Below, piece by piece: positions 9,187 to 18,945 of a stretch of 64,000 nucleotides of DNA. Source of the stretch: Synechococcus sp. 8F6 (GTDB taxonomy: Bacteria; Cyanobacteriota; Cyanobacteriia; PCC-6307; Cyanobiaceae); the NCBI RefSeq assembly GCF_002252665.1, contig NZ_NQKZ01000002.1, positions 178,568 through 242,567 on the forward strand, written 5' to 3'. The notes beneath the pieces were generated by a model, which saw only the letters and a list, made by a program, of their open reading frames with translations, made no database searches and was not told where the DNA came from. The position numbers were made by a program, and so were the translations under genes. Numbering within the stretch: the stretch's first letter is position 1; each line of letters begins with the position of its first letter.

Positions 9187-10013
9187 CCGCGTGAATCCGG
9201 CGTGTCCTTTGCCACGCTACGCCCTGTGGGCAAGGCCAGGGCCTGGCTGAGCAGATCGTGCAAACGGCTGCTGGTGATCGGGCGCTCCAGCCGCCCCTGA
9301 CTCGCCAGCGACAGGGTGCCGGTTTCCTCCGACACCACGATCGCCAGGCACTGGTCGAAGCGTTCGGTGAGGCCCAGGGCCGCCAGATGTCTGGTGCCGT
9401 AGCGGTTGATGCCCTGGCGCGAGAGGGGCAGGATCACACCGGCGGCGACAATCCGGTTGGCCTTCACCAGCACAGCCCCGTCGTGCAGGGGGGTGTCGGC
9501 CGCAAACAGGTTGAGCAGCAGGTCCACCGTGAGCTTGGCGTCGAGGCCGATGCCGGGATTGAGGAAGTCCTCGGGCCGCAGGTCGCTGCCCAGATCCACC
9601 ACGATCAGCGCCCCGCGACGGGACTGGGAGAGGCGCCCGGCAGCCTCACTGAGCACGGCCACCGAGCCGGATCCCAGCTGGTCGCGGGTCCGGCTGCCGA
9701 ACAACACGCCGAGGCGGCCGGTGCCGAGCAGCTCCATCAGCCGGCGCAGCTCCCCCTGCCACAGGATCGCCAGGGCCAGGCTGCAGGCCAGCACCAAGGC
9801 GTCCACCAGCTTGCTGGTGAGCGGCAGGTTGGCGTAGCGCTGCACCACCCAGGCCAGAGCCACCAGCAGCAGGTAGCCGCGCAGCAACCACAGGGTGCGC
9901 GCTTCGGTCACCCGGCCGAGCACCAACACGCCCAAGCCGGTGGCAAACAGCAAATCCAAGACCAGGCGCGGATCGATCAGCCGAAGCAACTCACCCAGTT
10001 GCGGCCCGGTCAC
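9183..10013 (-). CDS. cdaA: Diadenylate cyclase, CdaA type (c-di-AMP synthesis)
   Basis: Makes cyclic di-AMP from two ATP. Three N-terminal hydrophobic segments (about 15-34, 43-57 and 68-86) precede the DAC domain. The catalytic DGA motif is at 178-180. The second motif, normally RHR, reads RHL here (R208-H209-L210). The 276-aa length fits CdaA rather than DisA. There is no CdaR or GlmM gene next to it, unlike in Firmicutes. It is coupled to uppS downstream and lies 20 bases downstream of lysA. Confidence 0.9.
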   Translation of the reverse strand: MTGPQLGELLRLIDPRLVLDLLFATGLGVLVLGRVTEARTLWLLRGYLLLVALAWVVQRYANLPLTSKLVDALVLACSLALAILWQGELRRLMELLGTGRLGVLFGSRTRDQLGSGSVAVLSEAAGRLSQSRRGALIVVDLGSDLRPEDFLNPGIGLDAKLTVDLLLNLFAADTPLHDGAVLVKANRIVAAGVILPLSRQGINRYGTRHLAALGLTERFDQCLAIVVSEETGTLSLASQGRLERPITSSRLHDLLSQALALPTGRSVAKDTPDSRG

Positions 10014-10033
10014 AACCCACCCAATCGATCAAC

Positions 10034-11422
10034 TCAGCCTACCGAGCGCAGGCGAGCCGGCAGCACGTCGTAGCGCAGTAAGTCCTCCGGCTGCTCCCGG
10101 CGCTGCACCAGGTCGGCCAACCCGTCGTGCACCAGCACCGCGGCGGGCCGTGGGATGCGGTTGTAGTTGGAGCTCATCGAGGCGTTGTAAGCACCGGTGG
10201 CAAACACCGCCAGCACGTCGCCGCTGGTGGCCGGCGGCAGAGCGACGTCCTTGAGCAGCACATCGCCGGATTCGCAGTGCTTGCCCGCCACGGTGACGGT
10301 TTCGCTGGCCTCGGCGGTGGGGCGATCGGCCAGCACCGCCGTGTACTGCGATTGATAGGTGATCGGCCGGGGGTTATCGCTCATGCCGCCGTCCACCGAC
10401 AGGTAGGTGCGCAGGCCGGGGATGTCCTTGCGACTGCCGATCGCGTAGACGGTGACGCCGGCGGTGGCCACCAGGGAGCGGCCGGGCTCACACAGCAGCC
10501 GGGGCAACGCCAGCCCCCGCTCCTGGCAAGCCGCCACCACCGCACCGGCCACGGTGCTCACCCAACCATCAATGCTCGGCGGATCGTCGCTGGCGACATA
10601 GCGGATGCCCAGTCCGCCGCCCACATTGAGATCCACCACCGGGTGGCCCATCGAACGGGCCAGGGCCAGGGCATCAGCCATCACACCGGCCAGGTCGCGG
10701 TGGGGCTGCAGCTCGAAGATCTGGGAGCCAATGTGGGCATGCAGGCCCGTGAGGCGGGCCCAAGGGCAGCCCGTCAGGTGCTGCAACACCCCCTCCAGTT
10801 GGTCGGGATCGAAGCCAAACTTGCTGTCGAGGTGGCCGGTGCGGATGTACTCATGGGTGTGGCACTCGATGCCCGGCGTGAAGCGCAGCATCAGCCGCAC
10901 GGGCTCCGCCAATCCAGGCGCCAGCTCCGCCAGCAACTCCAGATCGCGCCAGTTGTCGGCCACCACGGTGACGCCCCGCTCGGCCGCCAGGGCCAGCTCT
11001 TCGCGGCTTTTGTTGTTGCCGTGCAACACGATTCGCTGCGCGGGCATGCCGCCCTGGAGAGCCGTGAGCAGTTCACCGGCCGACACCGCATCCAGCCCCA
11101 GGCCCTCGGCAGCCACCAAGGCGGTTATCGCCAGGGAGCTGTTGGCCTTCGATGCATAGAGGGCCAGGGCTTCGCCGGGGTAGTGCTTGGCCAGGGCCTC
11201 GCGGTAGGCGCTGCAGGTGCCCCGCAGGGTGGCCTCATCCAGCACATAAAGCGGTGTGCCGTAGGTGCGGGCCAGATCGCTCAGGGCACACCCAGCCACC
11301 GTCAGCCGACCTTCGCTGTCGAGGGCTGTGGTGAGCGGCGTGAGGTTGCGGTTGGGACTCAGCGCATCCCGATCCGCTTCAAAGGGTTGGGCCAACGCGA
11401 CGGGCTCACGGGAGATCACCAT
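10034..11422 (-). CDS. lysA: Diaminopimelate decarboxylase
   Basis: PLP enzyme for the last step of lysine synthesis. The PLP lysine is K92 in LYASKAN, the glycine-rich phosphate loop GGGLGI is present, and the active-site CESGDVL occurs near residue 385. The 462 aa length is within range, with a slightly extended N-terminus typical of cyanobacterial LysA. ATG 11422 lies only 30 bases from the divergent acetyltransferase start, so the shared promoter space is very short unless transcription starts inside one of the genes. Confidence 0.95.
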   Translation of the reverse strand: MVISREPVALAQPFEADRDALSPNRNLTPLTTALDSEGRLTVAGCALSDLARTYGTPLYVLDEATLRGTCSAYREALAKHYPGEALALYASKANSSLAITALVAAEGLGLDAVSAGELLTALQGGMPAQRIVLHGNNKSREELALAAERGVTVVADNWRDLELLAELAPGLAEPVRLMLRFTPGIECHTHEYIRTGHLDSKFGFDPDQLEGVLQHLTGCPWARLTGLHAHIGSQIFELQPHRDLAGVMADALALARSMGHPVVDLNVGGGLGIRYVASDDPPSIDGWVSTVAGAVVAACQERGLALPRLLCEPGRSLVATAGVTVYAIGSRKDIPGLRTYLSVDGGMSDNPRPITYQSQYTAVLADRPTAEASETVTVAGKHCESGDVLLKDVALPPATSGDVLAVFATGAYNASMSSNYNRIPRPAAVLVHDGLADLVQRREQPEDLLRYDVLPARLRSVG

Positions 11423-11452
11423 GGCTGGAGCCGCGTTGGGGGAGAACAGAAC

Positions 11453-11944
11453 ATGAATGTACGGAACGCCCCCATGCCGCTGCGCCGCGGCACTCTCACG
11501 CCCTCACACCTGGAGCACTGCCTCGCCCTCGACCAGGCCAGCCTGCAGGGCCTCTGGAGCCGCAGCCAATGGCAGAGCGAGCTGGCCGAGCCCAGGCGCC
11601 CCGGGGTGGGGCTGTGGCACGGGAACACCCTGGTGGCCATGGCCAGTGGCTGGCTGGTGGTGGATGAGCTGCACATCACCCTTGTGGCGGTGGCCCCCCA
11701 GCGGCGGCGCCAGGGGCTGGGCCGCCAGGTGCTGCAGGCCCTGCTGGACCATGCTCAGCAGCAGGGGGCCGCGCACGCCACATTGGAAGTAGCACCCGGC
11801 AACGCCGCCGCCGTCGCCCTCTACCGCGGCCTGGGCTTCCAGGATGCGGGCCTGCGTCGCGGTTACTACCGCAACGGAGACGACGCTCTGATCCAATGGC
11901 TGCGCTTAGTCCCGATCAATGATGCGCAGCCTGGGTGTGGATAA
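11453..11944 (+). CDS. rimI: Ribosomal-protein-alanine N-acetyltransferase-like GNAT protein
   Basis: A 163-aa GNAT-fold protein with the acetyl-CoA loop VAPQRRRQGLGRQVLQALL and the C-terminal EVAPGNAAAVALYRGLGFQ segment typical of RimI, which acetylates the N-terminal alanine of ribosomal protein S18. ATG 11453 is taken; ATG 11474 is an alternative that would leave more room for the divergent lysA promoter. Substrate assignment is by family resemblance. Confidence 0.8.
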   Translation: MNVRNAPMPLRRGTLTPSHLEHCLALDQASLQGLWSRSQWQSELAEPRRPGVGLWHGNTLVAMASGWLVVDELHITLVAVAPQRRRQGLGRQVLQALLDHAQQQGAAHATLEVAPGNAAAVALYRGLGFQDAGLRRGYYRNGDDALIQWLRLVPINDAQPGCG

Positions 11945-12108
11945 CCGGCTTTTCTTATTGCTGAAAACCAGCAATTGCTTGGATTGAGATGTTGCCGAAA
12001 ACTGGCCGAGCCCCTGCTGCTGCAGTGGATCTGCCTTTGATAGGGCGTAAACCACACCTCACCCTTCAACCCTGGTAGCTTGGTTTCACTTGCACAAGGC
12101 ACAGCCCC

Positions 12109-14667
12109 ATGTTCGAGCGGTTTACCGAGAAGGCCATCAAGGTGATCATGCTGGCCCAGGAAGAGGCTCGTCGCCTGGGGCACAACTTTGTGGGCACCGA
12201 ACAGATCTTGCTGGGCTTGATCGGCGAGGGCACGGGCGTGGCCGCCAAGGTGCTCAAGTCGATGGGCGTCAACCTCAAGGATGCCCGCGTTGAGGTGGAG
12301 AAGATCATCGGCCGGGGCTCCGGTTTCGTGGCGGTGGAGATCCCCTTCACGCCCCGGGCCAAGCGCGTTTTGGAGCTGTCCCTGGAGGAAGCCCGCCAGC
12401 TTGGGCACAACTACATCGGCACGGAGCATCTGCTGCTCGGCTTGATCCGTGAAGGCGAGGGCGTGGCGGCCCGGGTGCTGGAAAACCTCGGCGTCGACCT
12501 GGCCAAGGTGCGCACCCAGGTGATTCGCATGCTGGGCGAGACCGCTGAGGTAGCCGCTGGCGGTGGCAGCGGTAAGGGTTCAACCAAAACCCCCACCCTG
12601 GATGAATTCGGCAGCAACCTCACCCAGCAAGCCGCCGACGGCAAGCTCGATCCGGTGGTCGGCCGACAAAACGAGATCGAGCGAGTGATTCAGATCCTGG
12701 GTCGCCGCACCAAAAACAACCCCGTACTGATCGGCGAACCTGGCGTCGGCAAGACGGCCATCGCCGAGGGCCTGGCCCAACGGATCAACTCCGGCGACAT
12801 TCCGGATATCCTCGAGGAAAAGCGCGTTCTCACCCTCGACATCGGCTTGCTGGTGGCCGGTACGAAGTATCGGGGTGAATTTGAGGAGCGCCTCAAGAAA
12901 ATCATGGAGGAGATCCGCAGCGCCGGAAACGTGATCCTCGTGATCGACGAGGTGCACACCTTGATTGGCGCCGGTGCCGCCGAAGGCGCCATTGACGCTG
13001 CCAACATCCTCAAACCGGCCCTGGCCCGCGGTGAGCTCCAGTGCATCGGCGCCACCACGCTGGACGAATACCGCAAGCACATTGAGCGGGATGCTGCCCT
13101 GGAGCGCCGTTTCCAACCGGTGATGGTGGGTGAACCCTCTGTCATCGACACAATCGAGATCCTGCGCGGCCTCAAGGAGCGCTATGAATCCCACCACCGC
13201 CTCAAGATTGCCGACGAGGCCCTGATCGCCGCCGCCACCCTGGGCGACCGCTACATCTCCGACCGCTTTTTGCCCGACAAGGCGATTGACCTGGTCGACG
13301 AAGCCGGCAGCCGGGTGAGGCTGATGAACTCCAAGCTGCCGCCGGCGGCCAAGGAAGTCGACAAGCAGCTGCGGGCCGTGCAAAAGGACAAGGAGGTGGC
13401 CGTGCGCGAGCAGGACTTCACCAAGGCCGGCGAACTGCGCGACAAGGAAGTGGAACTGCGCGAGCAGATCCGCTCGATCCTGCAATTCCGCAAGGACGAG
13501 GAGCCCGCGGCCGAAGCCAAGGCTGGCGACACCGAAGCCGGCGGGGCGGTCAGCGTTGCCATCGCCGATGCGCCTGCCGACGCCGAACGCACGCCGATGG
13601 TGACCGAAGAGGACATCGCCCACATCGTGGCCTCCTGGACCGGCGTGCCGGTTCAGAAGCTCACCGAAAGCGAGTCGGCCAAGCTGCTCAACATGGAGGA
13701 AACCCTCCACCAGCGCCTGATCGGTCAGGACGAAGCGGTGAAGGCCGTGTCCCGCGCCATCCGTCGCGCCCGCGTGGGCCTCAAGAACCCCAACCGGCCG
13801 ATCGCCAGCTTCATCTTCTCCGGCCCCACCGGCGTGGGCAAAACCGAGCTCACCAAGTCGCTGGCGGCCTACTTCTTCGGCAGCGAAGAGGCCATGATCC
13901 GCCTCGACATGTCGGAGTTCATGGAGCGCCACACGGTCAGCAAGCTGATCGGTTCGCCTCCGGGCTACGTGGGCTTCAACGAGGGAGGCCAGCTCACCGA
14001 AGCGGTGCGGCGCCGTCCCTACACCGTGGTGCTGTTCGACGAAATCGAAAAAGCCCATCCCGACGTGTTCAACCTGCTGCTACAGCTGCTCGAAGACGGT
14101 CGCCTGACCGACTCCAAGGGCCGTACGGTCGACTTCAAGAACACCTTGATCATCATGACCTCGAACATCGGTTCGAAGGTGATCGAGAAAGGCGGCGGCG
14201 GCCTCGGCTTCGAGTTCGGCGGCGGCGATGCGGATGAAACCAATTACAACCGCATCCGCTCGTTGGTGAATGAGGAGTTGAAGCAGTACTTCCGCCCAGA
14301 ATTCCTCAACCGTCTTGACGAAATCATTGTTTTCCGTCAGCTCACCCGCGACGAGGTCAAGGAGATCGCGGAGATCATGCTCAAGGAGGTGTTTGGCCGC
14401 ATGCTCGACAAGGGCATTGCCCTGTCGGTCACCGAGGCCTTCAAGGAGCGACTGGTGGAAGAGGGCTACAACCCCTCCTACGGCGCTCGTCCACTGCGCC
14501 GTGCCGTGATGCGCCTGCTGGAAGACTCCCTAGCCGAGGAGTTCCTCAGCGGCCGGATCAGCGACGGAGATGCCGCGTTGGTTGATGTCAACGACGACAA
14601 ACAGGTGGTAATCCGCAAGCAGGCCGCCCTGCCTGCTGAACCTGAGCTGGCCGCTGCCGGCGTCTGA
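12109..14667 (+). CDS. clpC: ATP-dependent Clp protease ATPase subunit ClpC
   Basis: An Hsp100 unfoldase that feeds proteins to ClpP. Order of domains in 852 aa: double Clp N repeat (1-145), first AAA+ with Walker A GEPGVGKT (209-216), a middle UVR-type coiled coil (about 425-460), second AAA+ with GPTGVGKT (about 572-579) and C-terminal D2-small domain. The short ClpP-docking loop around GGGLGFEF (about 697) is present. It is the highly conserved essential cyanobacterial ClpC. It stands alone, 164 bases after the acetyltransferase gene. Confidence 0.98.
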   Translation: MFERFTEKAIKVIMLAQEEARRLGHNFVGTEQILLGLIGEGTGVAAKVLKSMGVNLKDARVEVEKIIGRGSGFVAVEIPFTPRAKRVLELSLEEARQLGHNYIGTEHLLLGLIREGEGVAARVLENLGVDLAKVRTQVIRMLGETAEVAAGGGSGKGSTKTPTLDEFGSNLTQQAADGKLDPVVGRQNEIERVIQILGRRTKNNPVLIGEPGVGKTAIAEGLAQRINSGDIPDILEEKRVLTLDIGLLVAGTKYRGEFEERLKKIMEEIRSAGNVILVIDEVHTLIGAGAAEGAIDAANILKPALARGELQCIGATTLDEYRKHIERDAALERRFQPVMVGEPSVIDTIEILRGLKERYESHHRLKIADEALIAAATLGDRYISDRFLPDKAIDLVDEAGSRVRLMNSKLPPAAKEVDKQLRAVQKDKEVAVREQDFTKAGELRDKEVELREQIRSILQFRKDEEPAAEAKAGDTEAGGAVSVAIADAPADAERTPMVTEEDIAHIVASWTGVPVQKLTESESAKLLNMEETLHQRLIGQDEAVKAVSRAIRRARVGLKNPNRPIASFIFSGPTGVGKTELTKSLAAYFFGSEEAMIRLDMSEFMERHTVSKLIGSPPGYVGFNEGGQLTEAVRRRPYTVVLFDEIEKAHPDVFNLLLQLLEDGRLTDSKGRTVDFKNTLIIMTSNIGSKVIEKGGGGLGFEFGGGDADETNYNRIRSLVNEELKQYFRPEFLNRLDEIIVFRQLTRDEVKEIAEIMLKEVFGRMLDKGIALSVTEAFKERLVEEGYNPSYGARPLRRAVMRLLEDSLAEEFLSGRISDGDAALVDVNDDKQVVIRKQAALPAEPELAAAGV

Positions 14668-14678
14668 AGCAAGGATCA

Positions 14679-14697
14679 GGGGCCGGACACCGGCCCC
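14679..14697 (+). terminator. Hairpin after clpC
   Basis: A perfect 8-bp stem GGGGCCGG/CCGGCCCC with a 3-base loop begins 12 bases after the clpC stop. No T tract follows, so it is a weak or factor-assisted terminator candidate. Confidence 0.5.
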
Positions 14698-14729
14698 TAC
14701 CATCGATTGGGGATGACAGCCACACCGGG

Positions 14730-15836
14730 ATGAGTACCCCCCTGAGTCAACACGCGATCGCCCCAGCCGAGGTACTGCGGGGCCCGGGGGCCTGGGCCGA
14801 GGGGCTCGTGCGCATCCAAGGCCTCTGCCGCCGGCCCCTGGTGCTGGGTCGCAGTGCTGCCACCGCCACTTTGCGGCAGCAGCTCCTCACAGAGCTGTTG
14901 GAAACAGGGCTGGAACCCCAAAGCGCCGAGCTTCAGCACGACTGCTGCGAGGAGGACCTCAGCCGGATCGGCGCCGTTTGCCACGAACAGGGTTGTGATG
15001 CCGTGATCGCCATCGGCGGCGGCAAGGTGCTCGATGCCGGCAAGCTGTTGGCCCACCGGCACGCTCTGCCCTGCTGCGCGGTGCCCACCAGTGCTGCCAC
15101 CTGCGCCGGCTGGACGGCCCTGGCCAACGTGTACACACCCCGAGGGGCCTTCCAGGGGGATGTGGCGCTTGCCCGTTGCCCCGACCTGCTGATCTTTGAC
15201 CACACCCTGGTGCGCCAGGCCCCGGCCCGCACCCTGGCCAGCGGCATCGCCGACGCCATGGCCAAGTGGTACGAGGCCTCCGTGAGCAGTGGCGCCAGCG
15301 GCGATGGCCTGGTGCAGCAGGCCGTGCAGATGGCCCGGGTGCTGCGCGATCAGCTGCTGCTCGAAGCGGAGGAAGCCCTGCGGGATCCCCACAGTGCCGC
15401 CTGGGAACGGGTGGTGGAGGCCTGCGGCCTCAGCGCCGGGCTGATCGGCGGCATCGGCGGAGCCCGCTGCCGCACGGTGGCGGCCCATGCCGTGCACAAC
15501 GGCCTCACCCAGCTGGAGGCCAGCCACGGCCACCTGCATGGCGAGAAGGTGGGCTTTGGCGTCCTGGTGCAGCTACGGCTCGAAGAGGTGCTCGGCGGCA
15601 GCCAGCTCGCCGGCCAGGCGCGCCGCCAGCTGTTGCCGCTGTTTCGCCAACTAGGTTTGCCGGTGACCCTCGAAGACCTGGGCCTGGGGCAGGCCGGCCT
15701 GCATGAGCTGCAGCACGCCTGTGCCTTCGCCTGCCGCGACGGCTCCGACCTGCACCACCTGCCCTTCGCCGTGGGCCCCAACGATCTGCTGGCCGCCCTG
15801 GTGAGCACCTGCAGCAGCGAGCGCCAGCCCGCGTGA
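14730..15836 (+). CDS. Iron-containing alcohol/glycerol dehydrogenase family protein
   Basis: A 368-aa member of the GldA-like branch of metal-dependent NAD dehydrogenases. The nucleotide motif GGGKVLDAGK is at 96-105, CCAVPTSAATCAGWTAL forms the following strand-loop, and the metal-binding histidines lie in HAVHNGLTQLEASHGHLHGE. Substrate is unknown; these proteins are also related to glycerol-1-phosphate dehydrogenases. It is the first gene of a three-gene unit with GTGA and ATGA overlaps. Confidence 0.85.
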   Translation: MSTPLSQHAIAPAEVLRGPGAWAEGLVRIQGLCRRPLVLGRSAATATLRQQLLTELLETGLEPQSAELQHDCCEEDLSRIGAVCHEQGCDAVIAIGGGKVLDAGKLLAHRHALPCCAVPTSAATCAGWTALANVYTPRGAFQGDVALARCPDLLIFDHTLVRQAPARTLASGIADAMAKWYEASVSSGASGDGLVQQAVQMARVLRDQLLLEAEEALRDPHSAAWERVVEACGLSAGLIGGIGGARCRTVAAHAVHNGLTQLEASHGHLHGEKVGFGVLVQLRLEEVLGGSQLAGQARRQLLPLFRQLGLPVTLEDLGLGQAGLHELQHACAFACRDGSDLHHLPFAVGPNDLLAALVSTCSSERQPA

Positions 15837-16735
15837 ATCCCGTCCGTGAGTCTGGCCAAGACCTGGTGAGCGAGGCCGCCCGCAGCCTGCTGGATCCCCA
15901 GGGCCGGGAGTTGGCGGCCCAGGTTCAGTGGTGGCAGCTGCCCGATCTCGATGCCGGGGACGGCACAGAGCCCTGGCCCGTGGCGGTGCTGGGAGAAGGC
16001 CCACCGGTGCTGCTGCTGCACGGCTTCGACAGCTCCTTTCTCGAATTCCGGCGGCTCGCCCCGCTGCTGGCTGGCGGCGCCCAGCTGTTCATCCCGGACC
16101 TGTTCGGCTTCGGCTTCAGCCCCCGGCCCGCCGGCGGCGACTACAGCCCCAAAGGCGTGCTGCGCCACCTGGAGGCCCTGGTGCAGGCCATTGGCCAACG
16201 CAACCCGGCCCCCCTCGGATTGATCGGCGCCTCGATGGGGGGCTCGGTGGCGGTGGAGCTGGCCCGGCGCCTACCGGATCAGGTGGAGCGCCTGCTGCTG
16301 CTGGCGCCCGCCGGCCTCACCGGCCGACCGATGCCCCTGCCACCCCTGCTCGATGGGCTGGGGGTGCGATTCCTAGCCCTACCAGGCGTGCGCCGGGGCC
16401 TGTGTCGCACCGCCTTCGCCGATCCGGAAGCCTCCGTGGGCGCAGCAGAGCTGGAGATCGCCTCCCTGCATCTTCAAAGCCCCGGCTGGGCACCGGCCCT
16501 GCAGCGCTTTGCCCGCTCCGGTGGCTTTGCCGGCAGCGGCGCCCCGCTGCCCCACCAGCCCATCGCGGTGCTGTGGGGCGCCAACGACCGCATCCTGCGG
16601 GCGCCCCAGAAACGCGCCGCCCTGGCTCTGCTCGGGGAGCGGGTGCGCGAACTGGATGCCTGCGGCCACTTGCCGCACCTCGACCAACCCGCCACCGTGG
16701 CCGCCACCTGGCTGGCCAGCCCCCGCCACCCATGA
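15833..16735 (+). CDS. Alpha/beta hydrolase
   Basis: A 300-aa alpha/beta hydrolase with oxyanion loop HGFDSS (63-68), nucleophile elbow GASMGG (S134), acid in WGANDRIL and catalytic histidine in ACGHLPHLDQP, so the triad is complete. GTG 15833 overlaps the preceding stop as GTGA. Its substrate is unknown; lipid or ester hydrolysis is plausible given its coupling to a DUF2993 gene. Confidence 0.85.
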   Translation: MNPVRESGQDLVSEAARSLLDPQGRELAAQVQWWQLPDLDAGDGTEPWPVAVLGEGPPVLLLHGFDSSFLEFRRLAPLLAGGAQLFIPDLFGFGFSPRPAGGDYSPKGVLRHLEALVQAIGQRNPAPLGLIGASMGGSVAVELARRLPDQVERLLLLAPAGLTGRPMPLPPLLDGLGVRFLALPGVRRGLCRTAFADPEASVGAAELEIASLHLQSPGWAPALQRFARSGGFAGSGAPLPHQPIAVLWGANDRILRAPQKRAALALLGERVRELDACGHLPHLDQPATVAATWLASPRHP

Positions 16736-17370
16736 GCAGCCCCGACGCCCGCGGCAACGGACCGGTGATGCAGCTGTTGGCCAGCGGCCTGCAGCTCTGG
16801 ATCCGTCAGCAGTGCCAAGCGATTGGCAGCCTCGACATCCAGCTGCAGGGATCGGCCCTGCAGCTGCTGCGGGGCCGGCTGACGGGGGTGCAACTGCTGG
16901 CGCGCCGAGTCGTGTATCGCGACCTGCACCTGGAGCTGGTGGAGCTGCGCAGTGGTCCGATCCAGGTGCACATCGGCAACCTGCTCAAGGGCCAACCCCT
17001 GCAGCTGGAGCACGCCTTCCAGATCCAGGGGCAGGTGAGCTTCACCCCCGACGGCCTGACCCGCTCCCTCAGCGCTCCGATCTGGCGGAGCCTGGGGGAC
17101 AACCTCAGCGAAGAGCTGCTCGGCATCGCGCCACTCGTGGAGCTGCGCATGCACCGCGACAGCCTGGTGTTCGCCGCCCGAGGCCTGGGAGCCCGCGACC
17201 TGGTTGAGCTGGAAACCAGCGTGGCTGCGGTGGAGGGCAGCGTGGAGATCCGCTCCCGGGCGGGCAACATCAGCAGCCGGCTACCCATGGATCCCGGCAT
17301 CACCATCGAGGATGCCCGCCTGGAAGGGGGCATGCTGCAGCTGCTGGGCATCGCCCGGGTGAGCGTGTGA
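16732..17370 (+). CDS. DUF2993 (LmeA-like) domain protein
   Basis: A 212-aa protein of the DUF2993 family, widespread in cyanobacteria and actinobacteria; the actinobacterial LmeA acts on mannosylated lipids. The pattern QLLRGRLTGVQLLARRVVY then DLHLELVELRSGPIQV is typical. There is no signal peptide or membrane segment here. It overlaps the hydrolase stop as ATGA, so the two products probably act together. Confidence 0.75.
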   Translation: MSSPDARGNGPVMQLLASGLQLWIRQQCQAIGSLDIQLQGSALQLLRGRLTGVQLLARRVVYRDLHLELVELRSGPIQVHIGNLLKGQPLQLEHAFQIQGQVSFTPDGLTRSLSAPIWRSLGDNLSEELLGIAPLVELRMHRDSLVFAARGLGARDLVELETSVAAVEGSVEIRSRAGNISSRLPMDPGITIEDARLEGGMLQLLGIARVSV

Positions 17371-17379
17371 GCGCAGCTT

Positions 17380-17398
17380 GCTGAAGGGGCTCTTCAGC
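17380..17398. terminator. Hairpin between convergent DUF2993 and cdsA genes
   Basis: A perfect 7-bp stem GCTGAAG/CTTCAGC with a 5-base loop lies in the 23-base gap and reaches into the cdsA stop codon. It could end transcription from both sides; no T tract is present. Confidence 0.4.
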
Positions 17399-18308
17399 GC
17401 TGCAACAGCGGCAACACCAGGGTGACCAGCGAGTACACCACAGCCGGCACGAACAGGTAGCTGTCGATCCGATCGAGGATGCCGCCGTGGCCGGGGATCG
17501 CATCACCGGAATCCTTCACACCGGCATCGCGCTTCATCATCGACTCGGTGAGGTCACCCACCAAGGCGAACAGCGCCACCACCGCCCCCAGCACCGCACC
17601 AATTAACCAGCCCCAGCTCCAGCCGATCAAGGTGCCACCGAAAGCACCCACCGCCATCGCACAGGCCACCCCGCCCAGGGCCCCCTCCACCGTCTTGCCG
17701 GGGGAGATCGGCGACAACGGGTGGCGCCCGAGGCGGCGGCCGATCACATAGGAGCCGATGTCGGTGGCGACGATCAGGAAGCAGGCCAGCAGGGTGAGGG
17801 CGAGGCCAGGCCCCTCGAGCTCGCGCAGACGAATCCAGTAGCTGGGCAGAAAGCCGAGATAGAAGAGCCCAAAGATCGAGGCGGCAATGTCGGCGATCGT
17901 GCCGGTCACCGGCTGCAGCAGCAGCCAGCCGCAGATCACCGCCCCGGAGGCGGGCAGCACTGCAGCCGCCACGTCGCCGGCAAACCAGCCACCACCCATC
18001 CAGCCACTGCCACTGGCCAGTTGGGTGCTGACCAGCAGCAACTGCACCGCCACCAGGGTGGTTTTGGTGGCGGGCCGGATCCCTTTGAACTGGGCCATCC
18101 GGAAAAACTCCAGCAGGCCCAGGTGCACGATCACCCCCACGGCCGCCGTAAACCACCAGCCGCCCAGCATCACCACCACGAAGCCAAAGGCACCCGCCGC
18201 CCAGCCGCTGAGCAGCCGGGGCAGGGAGGTGGCGGTGCGGGTGCGGAAGCGAGGGATCAAGACGCGGTGCTCAGGACGGCTCGACGTGGGCAGAGCGCTC
18301 GGCGGCAA
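17394..18308 (-). CDS. cdsA: Phosphatidate cytidylyltransferase
   Basis: Makes CDP-diacylglycerol, precursor of phosphatidylglycerol in thylakoid membranes. The protein (up to 304 aa) has about eight hydrophobic segments, SPGKTVEGALGG, and the C-terminal family signature DSGDAIPGHGGILDRIDS with the catalytic aspartates. ATG 18308 overlaps cbiT by 38 bases; TTG 18260 (giving IPRFRTRTATSL as N-terminus) would avoid overlap and may be the real start. Confidence 0.93.
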   Translation of the reverse strand: MPPSALPTSSRPEHRVLIPRFRTRTATSLPRLLSGWAAGAFGFVVVMLGGWWFTAAVGVIVHLGLLEFFRMAQFKGIRPATKTTLVAVQLLLVSTQLASGSGWMGGGWFAGDVAAAVLPASGAVICGWLLLQPVTGTIADIAASIFGLFYLGFLPSYWIRLRELEGPGLALTLLACFLIVATDIGSYVIGRRLGRHPLSPISPGKTVEGALGGVACAMAVGAFGGTLIGWSWGWLIGAVLGAVVALFALVGDLTESMMKRDAGVKDSGDAIPGHGGILDRIDSYLFVPAVVYSLVTLVLPLLQR

Positions 18309-18945
18309 TCAGAAACAGGGGCTCCGCCGCCGCCAGCTTGGCCTGGCTGCCGCGCCGCTGCATCCGGTGCACGGTGGCCTGCACCACCTGCACATCCCGG
18401 GCCGCCAACTGGCCCAGGGTGTCGGTGGCATCCACCAGACCCTCCAGGCTGGCGGTGCTGATCACCAGTCGCCCCTGGGGCACCAAGGCCTCCCACACCG
18501 CCAGCAGCACATCCCCCAGGGGGCGCCCCACCTCCAGCAACACCCGGTCGGGGTGGGCAGGGAGTTGGGCCAGATCGGCCGGGGCGGCGCCGGCATGAAT
18601 GTGCAGGTTGGTGATGCCGAACCGTCGGCGGTTCTGCTCCAGCAGCTCGATGGCGTCCGGATCCCGTTCGAGGGTGTGCACGGCGCCCTTGGGCATCAAG
18701 CGGGCGATTTCCAGGGCCAGGGCCCCGGTGCCTCCACCCACGTCCCACACCAGGGAATCGGGCCGGGGACGTAGATGGGCCAGCAGCATCACCCGCAGCT
18801 CCATCGGCGTTGGGCTGAAGCCCGGAGCCTCCTCAAAGGCGCTGTCCGGCAGCCCCGGGGTAACGAAATCCCACTGGTAGGGAGCCTGGTGGGATGAAGC
18901 CTGGTGGGAAGGCTGATCAGGAGCCACCGATGCGTGCGAATCCAT
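18271..18945 (-). CDS. cbiT: Precorrin-6Y/cobalt-precorrin methyltransferase, decarboxylating subunit
   Basis: A 224-aa class I SAM methyltransferase with motif I VWDVGGGTGALALEIARL and post-I LERDP, matching CbiT (the C-terminal half of CobL) that methylates C15 and decarboxylates the ring in cobalamin synthesis. The partner CbiE is not adjacent. ATG 18945 is chosen (ATG 18966 also possible); either overlaps the upstream decarboxylase gene. The N-terminal HQASSHQAPYQ stretch is produced by a 15-bp duplication. Confidence 0.85.
   Translation of the reverse strand: MDSHASVAPDQPSHQASSHQAPYQWDFVTPGLPDSAFEEAPGFSPTPMELRVMLLAHLRPRPDSLVWDVGGGTGALALEIARLMPKGAVHTLERDPDAIELLEQNRRRFGITNLHIHAGAAPADLAQLPAHPDRVLLEVGRPLGDVLLAVWEALVPQGRLVISTASLEGLVDATDTLGQLAARDVQVVQATVHRMQRRGSQAKLAAAEPLFLIAAERSAHVEPS
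18883..18912. repeat. 15-bp tandem duplication in the cbiT N-terminal region
   Basis: AGCCTGGTGGGATGA (18883-18897) is followed by AGCCTGGTGGGAAGG (18898-18912). It encodes the repeated SHQA peptide near the CbiT N-terminus and lies beside the stop of the upstream gene. Confidence 0.85.

Noticed and set aside
12580..14058. 492-codon minus-strand open frame over clpC
   Set aside because: A shadow of clpC: GC-rich codons keep antisense frames open, and the translated protein is a Gly/His/Val-rich sequence with no domain.
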